Below the pieces are notes generated by a model. The model was not told the DNA's origin. It saw nothing but the letters and a program-made list of their open reading frames with translations, and did no database searches. A stretch of 9,345 bases of DNA, from the NCBI GenBank assembly GCA_902475415.1, contig CABRZK010000081.1, positions 1 through 9,345 on the forward strand, written 5' to 3'. Below are positions 5,939 through 9,345 of the stretch, in pieces. The stretch is from an uncultured Eubacterium sp. Lineage in GTDB: Bacteria; Bacillota; Clostridia; Lachnospirales; Lachnospiraceae. The position numbers were made by a program, and so were the translations under genes. The stretch's first letter is position 1; each line of letters begins with the position of its first letter.

Positions 5939-5972
5939 GAGCAGCGAAAAGATTATCATCTTTTCACTGCTC
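5939..5972 (-). terminator. Hairpin after the PspC gene, probable terminator
   Basis: Fifteen-base arms (5939-5953 and 5958-5972) with a four-base loop pair fully in minus-strand RNA, where the single mismatch becomes G-U. The tail TCTTTGCGTTT is interrupted, so termination may be partial. It lies about 90 nt after the PspC-domain stop codon. Confidence 0.6.
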
Positions 5973-6063
5973 ACATATTGATTTCAGTTGTTTTCCGAAT
6001 CCTTACCCAGTAAGTCTATCATTCAATATTATTATAAATTCGCTAAAATGACCATTTTGTCTT

Positions 6064-6252
6064 CTAATCCAGTGGTCTTCTCGGCATAATAATTGCTGCC
6101 AGAAGATAAATCAGTAAGCCGCTTCCCGCTGCCAGTGCAAGTACGACCCAGATCAGTCTGACGATTGTCGGATCCACCCCAAGAAACTCTCCAAGTCCGC
6201 CACATACACCACATATCACTTTGTTATCCTCTGATTTGTACAATTTTTTCAT
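6064..6252 (-). CDS. Small PspC-domain membrane protein
   Basis: A 62-residue protein made almost wholly of one PspC domain. The N-terminal KKLYKSEDNKVICGVCGGLGEFL (residues 2-24, shown here only for its GVCGGLGEF core) is diagnostic. It is followed by DPTIVRLIWVV and one long hydrophobic stretch at about 32-56, ending in MPRRP. It should sit in the cytoplasmic membrane. Such stand-alone PspC proteins are common in Firmicutes, and their exact role is unclear; a link to envelope stress is known only for the larger Psp systems. It has its own promoter and a hairpin in its leader; the ribosome site (AGAGAGA) is weak. No pspA or pspB is nearby. Confidence 0.88.
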   Translation of the reverse strand: MKKLYKSEDNKVICGVCGGLGEFLGVDPTIVRLIWVVLALAAGSGLLIYLLAAIIMPRRPLD

Positions 6253-6275
6253 CTTCTATCTCTCTTTTCCTTACT

Positions 6276-6300
6276 CACATACAGGGCATCCCTGCATGTG
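6276..6300 (-). promoter_or_regulatory. Hairpin in the leader of the PspC gene
   Basis: Eleven-base arms (6276-6286 and 6290-6300) around a three-base loop pair in minus-strand RNA, including one G-U. It lies 23 nt before the PspC ATG and lacks a following T-run, so it is a leader structure rather than a terminator. Confidence 0.45.
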
Positions 6301-6332
6301 AATGGAACCTCTTTTTGTCTGTGAATAGCTAT

Positions 6333-6361
6333 ATTCTACTATATAAGCTGCTTTTTCGCAA
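6333..6361 (-). promoter_or_regulatory. Promoter of the PspC gene
   Basis: On the minus strand TTGCGA (6356-6361) and TAGAAT (6333-6338) are separated by exactly 17 nt. The -10 is one mismatch from consensus and the -35 two. Transcription would begin near 6326, giving a leader of about 75 nt that contains the hairpin at 6276-6300. Confidence 0.5.
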
Positions 6362-6368
6362 GAATATT

Positions 6369-6977
6369 CTATGCAGATACCAGCTGTGCATCTCCAAAAA
6401 ATTCCGGCCGATGAAAATCCGGTTCTGGCACATCCACCGGTGCATAACTTGCATAGTGAATCTGTTCCCTGATGCCACCTTCACATACTTTATAAAAGTT
6501 ACATGCAATTTTACTTCCGGGAATCTGTGAAACCTGCCCACCGATTTCTTCCAGAAGTTCAAATGGCAAAAAGAAACTGATTTTCCAGCAGTTTTCAGAA
6601 ATCACAGCCTGTGGCTGACATCTTCTGATCTGCTCTTCTGTAAAAAATGTCCGACCTGAGCGTTCTGTTCCATACTGCATCAGTGTCGCTCCATTGGCAT
6701 TCATCTCTACGTTGACATACAATGGTGTTTCATCCGGCCAGAAACCAAGAAACGCTTCCATTCCACTGTCCAAACTTACCGGATCATTCATTTTTGTATA
6801 TGTTCTGAGCGGTTCTGCCTCTTCACAGGTCATTTCCACCAGAAAACCGTGGTCTTTCCAGCAGGCTATTTTTCCGTATGTCTGTGGTATTTCCTTTGTC
6901 CCCCAAAGCAGATGTGTAATTTCAAACGTTTCACACTGTTCAAACTGCTCTTTTTCCTTTATGATTCTGATGTTCAT
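6369..6977 (-). CDS. Carbohydrate-binding family 9-like protein
   Basis: This 202-residue protein resembles the stand-alone CBM9-like beta-sandwich proteins. Clues in order are W25 in a strand near the N-terminus, the DPVSLDSGMEAFLGF segment at 65-79, YVNVEMNANGA at 87-97, a GSKIACNFYKV strand at 154-164, and FHRPEFFG at 188-195 near the end. These are the usual landmarks of the family. It has no signal peptide, transmembrane segment or catalytic domain, so it appears to be cytosolic; function beyond possible sugar or ligand binding is unknown. GGGGGA at 6987-6992 is 9 nt before the ATG. That site lies in the last codons of an upstream fossil gene, whose surviving promoter at 7429-7458 may drive this gene. 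There is no clear terminator before the PspC gene. Confidence 0.75.
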   Translation of the reverse strand: MNIRIIKEKEQFEQCETFEITHLLWGTKEIPQTYGKIACWKDHGFLVEMTCEEAEPLRTYTKMNDPVSLDSGMEAFLGFWPDETPLYVNVEMNANGATLMQYGTERSGRTFFTEEQIRRCQPQAVISENCWKISFFLPFELLEEIGGQVSQIPGSKIACNFYKVCEGGIREQIHYASYAPVDVPEPDFHRPEFFGDAQLVSA

Positions 6978-6980
6978 TTT

Positions 6981-7391
6981 TTATTGTCCCCCAATCAGTA
7001 CTTTTTTACCCTCAAATACAAAGCCATAATGATGAATCTGCTCCGGTTTTATAGTTTCACCTGTTCCATTTTATCTGCAAGTCCAAACGACTCCAATGCA
7101 CAAAATACTTCCTGCTCCGTGAATCCAAAATAAGTAGCATACTCTTCGGACGTTGTTGTTACCACATTTAAATTATCCAGATCCGAAAAAATTGACTGCT
7201 TCGATACCCACGTAATTCCGGTCAGAATTGCACGTTCCAGATATGGATTCGACTTGAATGTCGCATTAAACAGACTTCTCAGAAAAGAAGTGAATGCATT
7301 CCAATATCCATGGATATAGGCCTCCTGCATCGGTGTATCATATTCATCCAGAAGAAAAATCCTGCTTTCCTATGCTGACTGTTTTTGCCAA
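6981..7391 (-). pseudogene. Remnant of an AAA-ATPase-like (PF09820-type) gene, three pieces left
   Basis: Three segments match separate parts of the AAA-ATPase-like/PD-(D/E)XK proteins common in Lachnospiraceae, normally about 500-570 residues. Piece 1 (about 7391-7357) reads AKTVSIGKQDF after a TTG, the usual N-terminus. Piece 2 (about 7359-7055), in another frame, begins FLLDEYDTPMQEAY, the Walker B region, and continues through SNPYLERAILTGIT and FGFTEQEVF. Piece 3 (about 7055-6981), in a third arrangement that returns to the frame of piece 1, reads YGFVFEGKKVLIGG before a TAA, the usual C-terminus. Walker A, the region after the sensor segment and nearly all of the nuclease-like domain are gone. 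Two internal deletions explain this better than random decay, since the kept pieces are well preserved. A 93-codon open frame (7049-7330) is only piece 2. Family assignment is from memory. Confidence 0.75.
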
Positions 7392-7428
7392 CTCAGCTTA
7401 GCACCTGCCTTTCCACTGTATTATCAGT

Positions 7429-7458
7429 AGTATAACATCGAACTACCGATACTGTCCA
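7429..7458 (-). promoter_or_regulatory. Promoter of the fossil ATPase gene, perhaps now of the CBM9-like gene
   Basis: On the minus strand TGGACA (7453-7458) and TATACT (7429-7434) are 18 nt apart, each one mismatch from consensus, with a TGT just before the -10 (extended -10). It lies 38 nt upstream of the fossil's TTG. No better promoter was seen between it and the CBM9-like gene. Confidence 0.5.
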
Positions 7459-7562
7459 GATTACGAATCACGAAAACTCTCTGTGCGTATATCATAATAT
7501 CAGACAAAGAAATGCTCAGAAGAATGCCAAAGCTTTCTCGAATTCAAATTTTTCACATAGAA

Positions 7563-7567
7563 AGGAG
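7563..7567 (+). promoter_or_regulatory. Ribosome binding site fixing the TTG start of the subtilase
   Basis: AAAGGAG ends at 7567, six nt before TTG at 7574-7576. No ATG in this frame lies at a suitable distance, so the TTG start is chosen on this site. Confidence 0.8.
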
Positions 7568-7573
7568 CCTTCT

Positions 7574-9345
7574 TTGAATAACGAAAAACTGGAAAATCTT
7601 CTCAATCTTGCTCTGGATGCCACTGAAGAAGAACGGGAAAAATCTCTGGAACTGAATATCGGTTTTCATGATGTTGACCGCACTTGGGAAGTTATTGCAA
7701 AAGCATCTGGCGGCTTTGATGCCATTCTGGAACTGTTTCCGCAAATTTCTCTGACCCCGCTGTTAAATGGCTATGGTATTCTCACAGTACCCGAAAATCT
7801 GATTGCCGCACTGTCTGACCAACCGGAAATTGAATATCTGGAAAAACCCAAGCGGCTCTTTTTTGCAGTGAATACCGGGCGCTCAGCATCCTGTATTACG
7901 CCCTTGCAGACAATTACGCCTACACAATCTCTTTCTCCAATAATCGAAAATACCAGAATATTGGAAAACATTGATTCTCTTACATTTCCGGAATCTCCTG
8001 ATTCTTTCACTCCGCAAAACCCATCCCAGGATTCTGATTTTTTTCATACTACTCCAACTGACAACATCCTTAACAGCACTCCTGCCAATCCAAATCCCGC
8101 CAAAAACAATCTCTTTGGTTCCGGCATACTCATTGCCATCATTGACTCCGGCATCGACTATGCACATCCTGATTTTCGCCGGGAAGACGGCTCCACCCGC
8201 ATTCTGGAACTCTGGGATCAGACACTCGATCGCTTTTTCTCAGAATCGGACATTAATCAGGCTTTACAGGCTTCTTCTGTACAGGAACGCTACCAGATTG
8301 TTCCAAGCCGGGATCTGTCCGGCCATGGCACACACGTGGCCGGGATTGCTGCCGGAAACGGACGTACATCGAATGGTCAATATCGCGGTGTCGCTCCGGA
8401 AAGTTCACTGCTCATTGTAAAACTCGGTGTTTCTGATCCAGATGGATTTCCACAGACAACTGAACTGATGCGTGCTGTAGATTATGTCCTGCTAAAAGCA
8501 TTTTCCCTTCGCATGCCGGTGGCTGTCAATCTGAGTTTTGGTAATAATTATGGTTCTCATGACGGTTCCAGTCTGCTGGAAACTTATCTGGATAACGTTG
8601 CTTCCTACTGGAAATCCTGTATCATCACCGGAACCGGCAATGAAGGTGCTTCCAGAATTCACACTTCCGGAAACTTTCTGCAAACTGCTTCCCGTACATC
8701 TGTATCAGATGCTCCAGGTCGTTTTCCTCCTGCTGTCATTCCATTTTCTGTCAGTGATTATGAATCTGGGGTGAATCTGCAGCTCTGGAAATCCTATTCG
8801 GATGAAATTGAAATATCCCTGCGTCACCCGAATGGCACTGTCATCGGCCCATTTCAGGAACTGCTCGGCACTTACCGTTTTTCGGTTGGTTCCACGCAGC
8901 TTCTCGTCTATTATGGAAAACCCAGTCCTTACAGCACCAGTCAGGAAATTTATCTGGATTTTATCCCACAGGGCAATTTTATTGATGCCGGTCTCTGGGA
9001 ACTGACGCTGACACCACGTCGTATTGTGTCCGGAACTTATGATCTGTGGCTTCCGGGACAATCTGTGCTTGGAAGTGGAACCGGATTTTTGTACCCCACG
9101 GAAGATACCACTCTTACAATTCCATCTACTGCATCCAAAGTCATTTCCGTTGGAGCCTACAACGCAACCTTTAACAGTTATGCGTCATTTTCCGGTCGCG
9201 GTTTTACCCGGATGGAACATCGCGTCAAACCGGATCTGGCTGCCCCCGGAGTAAATATCATCTCTGCTGCTCCCGGTGGCGGTTACACTTCCAAAAGTGG
9301 GACCTCCATGGCAACTCCTTTTGTCACCGGAAGTTCCGCATTGCT
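7574..9345 (+). CDS. Csp-like S8 subtilase, 3' end cut by window edge
   Basis: The frame is open from TTG to the window edge (590 codons plus two bases). Residues 1-112 look like an intramolecular propeptide: NGYGILTVPENLI, then IEYLEKPKRLFFAV and ASCITPLQ. The catalytic core follows: IAIIDSGIDYAHPDF with D191, DLSGHGTHVAGIAAG with H251, TGTGNEGAS with oxyanion N356, and SGTSMATP with S578, so all catalytic residues are present. Residues of roughly 375-495 lie between N356 and S578 and fit the jelly-roll domain found in clostridial Csp proteases (CspB family, spore germination). No signal peptide is visible, as in intracellular or spore-associated members. Unusual is a stretch at about 113-178 rich in Thr, Ser, Pro and Asn between propeptide and core. 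The target is unknown; a germination role is only one possibility. It is the only plus-strand gene here and diverges from the fossil. Confidence 0.92.
   Translation, partial: MNNEKLENLLNLALDATEEEREKSLELNIGFHDVDRTWEVIAKASGGFDAILELFPQISLTPLLNGYGILTVPENLIAALSDQPEIEYLEKPKRLFFAVNTGRSASCITPLQTITPTQSLSPIIENTRILENIDSLTFPESPDSFTPQNPSQDSDFFHTTPTDNILNSTPANPNPAKNNLFGSGILIAIIDSGIDYAHPDFRREDGSTRILELWDQTLDRFFSESDINQALQASSVQERYQIVPSRDLSGHGTHVAGIAAGNGRTSNGQYRGVAPESSLLIVKLGVSDPDGFPQTTELMRAVDYVLLKAFSLRMPVAVNLSFGNNYGSHDGSSLLETYLDNVASYWKSCIITGTGNEGASRIHTSGNFLQTASRTSVSDAPGRFPPAVIPFSVSDYESGVNLQLWKSYSDEIEISLRHPNGTVIGPFQELLGTYRFSVGSTQLLVYYGKPSPYSTSQEIYLDFIPQGNFIDAGLWELTLTPRRIVSGTYDLWLPGQSVLGSGTGFLYPTEDTTLTIPSTASKVISVGAYNATFNSYASFSGRGFTRMEHRVKPDLAAPGVNIISAAPGGGYTSKSGTSMATPFVTGSSAL

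Noticed and set aside
7049..7330. A functional 93-residue protein
   Set aside because: It begins at a Met inside the Walker B region, has no ribosome site of its own and lacks Walker A; it is the middle piece of the fossil.
8705..9061. 118-codon minus-strand open frame, with other minus-strand frames at 7771-8167
   Set aside because: They are shadows of the subtilase, whose propeptide, triad and oxyanion motifs run uninterrupted on the plus strand.
1..9345. CRISPR array, tRNA, rRNA, insertion sequence or prophage genes
   Set aside because: No regularly spaced repeats, cloverleaf sequences, transposase or integrase motifs, or terminal repeats were seen on either strand.

Overview
The window looks like a chromosomal segment of a gut Clostridia bacterium, most likely a Lachnospiraceae member close to Eubacterium ramulus. 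The reasons are moderate-to-low GC, short AT-rich spacers, strong AGGAGG-type ribosome sites, a minimal SufBC-type Fe-S module, a Csp-like subtilase, and above all a protein I recognise as the bacterial chalcone isomerase first described from E. ramulus. No database search was run; identities rest on motifs and remembered family sequences.

Layout. All genes except the last are on the minus strand. Positions 1-1333 hold two molybdenum-cofactor genes, mogA followed by a MoeA-like molybdopterin-binding gene cut by the window edge, behind a good promoter at 1420-1448. Positions 1492-3775 hold a two-gene flavonoid unit. A flavodoxin-fold reductase with a C-terminal zinc ribbon (probable flavone reductase, FLR type) comes first and chalcone isomerase second, with a strong promoter, a roughly 250-nt leader, repeated GTCAAATG boxes, a structured intercistronic spacer and a textbook terminator. 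Positions 3791-5842 hold the sufC and SufB/D-like pair, with a terminator and a 23-nt direct repeat over the candidate promoter. Positions 5939-6361 hold a small PspC-domain membrane protein with its own promoter. Positions 6369-7458 hold a CBM9-like protein whose leader is a fossil AAA-ATPase-like gene reduced to three non-contiguous pieces. From 7574 to the end, on the plus strand, is a large S8 subtilase cut by the window edge.

How the genes work together. The two flavonoid genes form a short pathway. The reductase would saturate the C2-C3 bond of flavones and flavonols. Chalcone isomerase would then open flavanones to chalcones, or contract flavanonols to auronols. The later steps (chalcone reduction, phloretin hydrolysis) are not in the window, and neither is a regulator. 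SufC and its partner would form an ATPase-scaffold complex for Fe-S assembly. The Moco pair would serve molybdoenzymes encoded elsewhere.

The most interesting items are the control architecture of the flavonoid operon, the tripartite ATPase fossil whose promoter may now serve the CBM9-like gene, the direct repeat at the suf promoter, and a Thr/Ser/Pro/Asn-rich insert between the propeptide and catalytic core of the subtilase.
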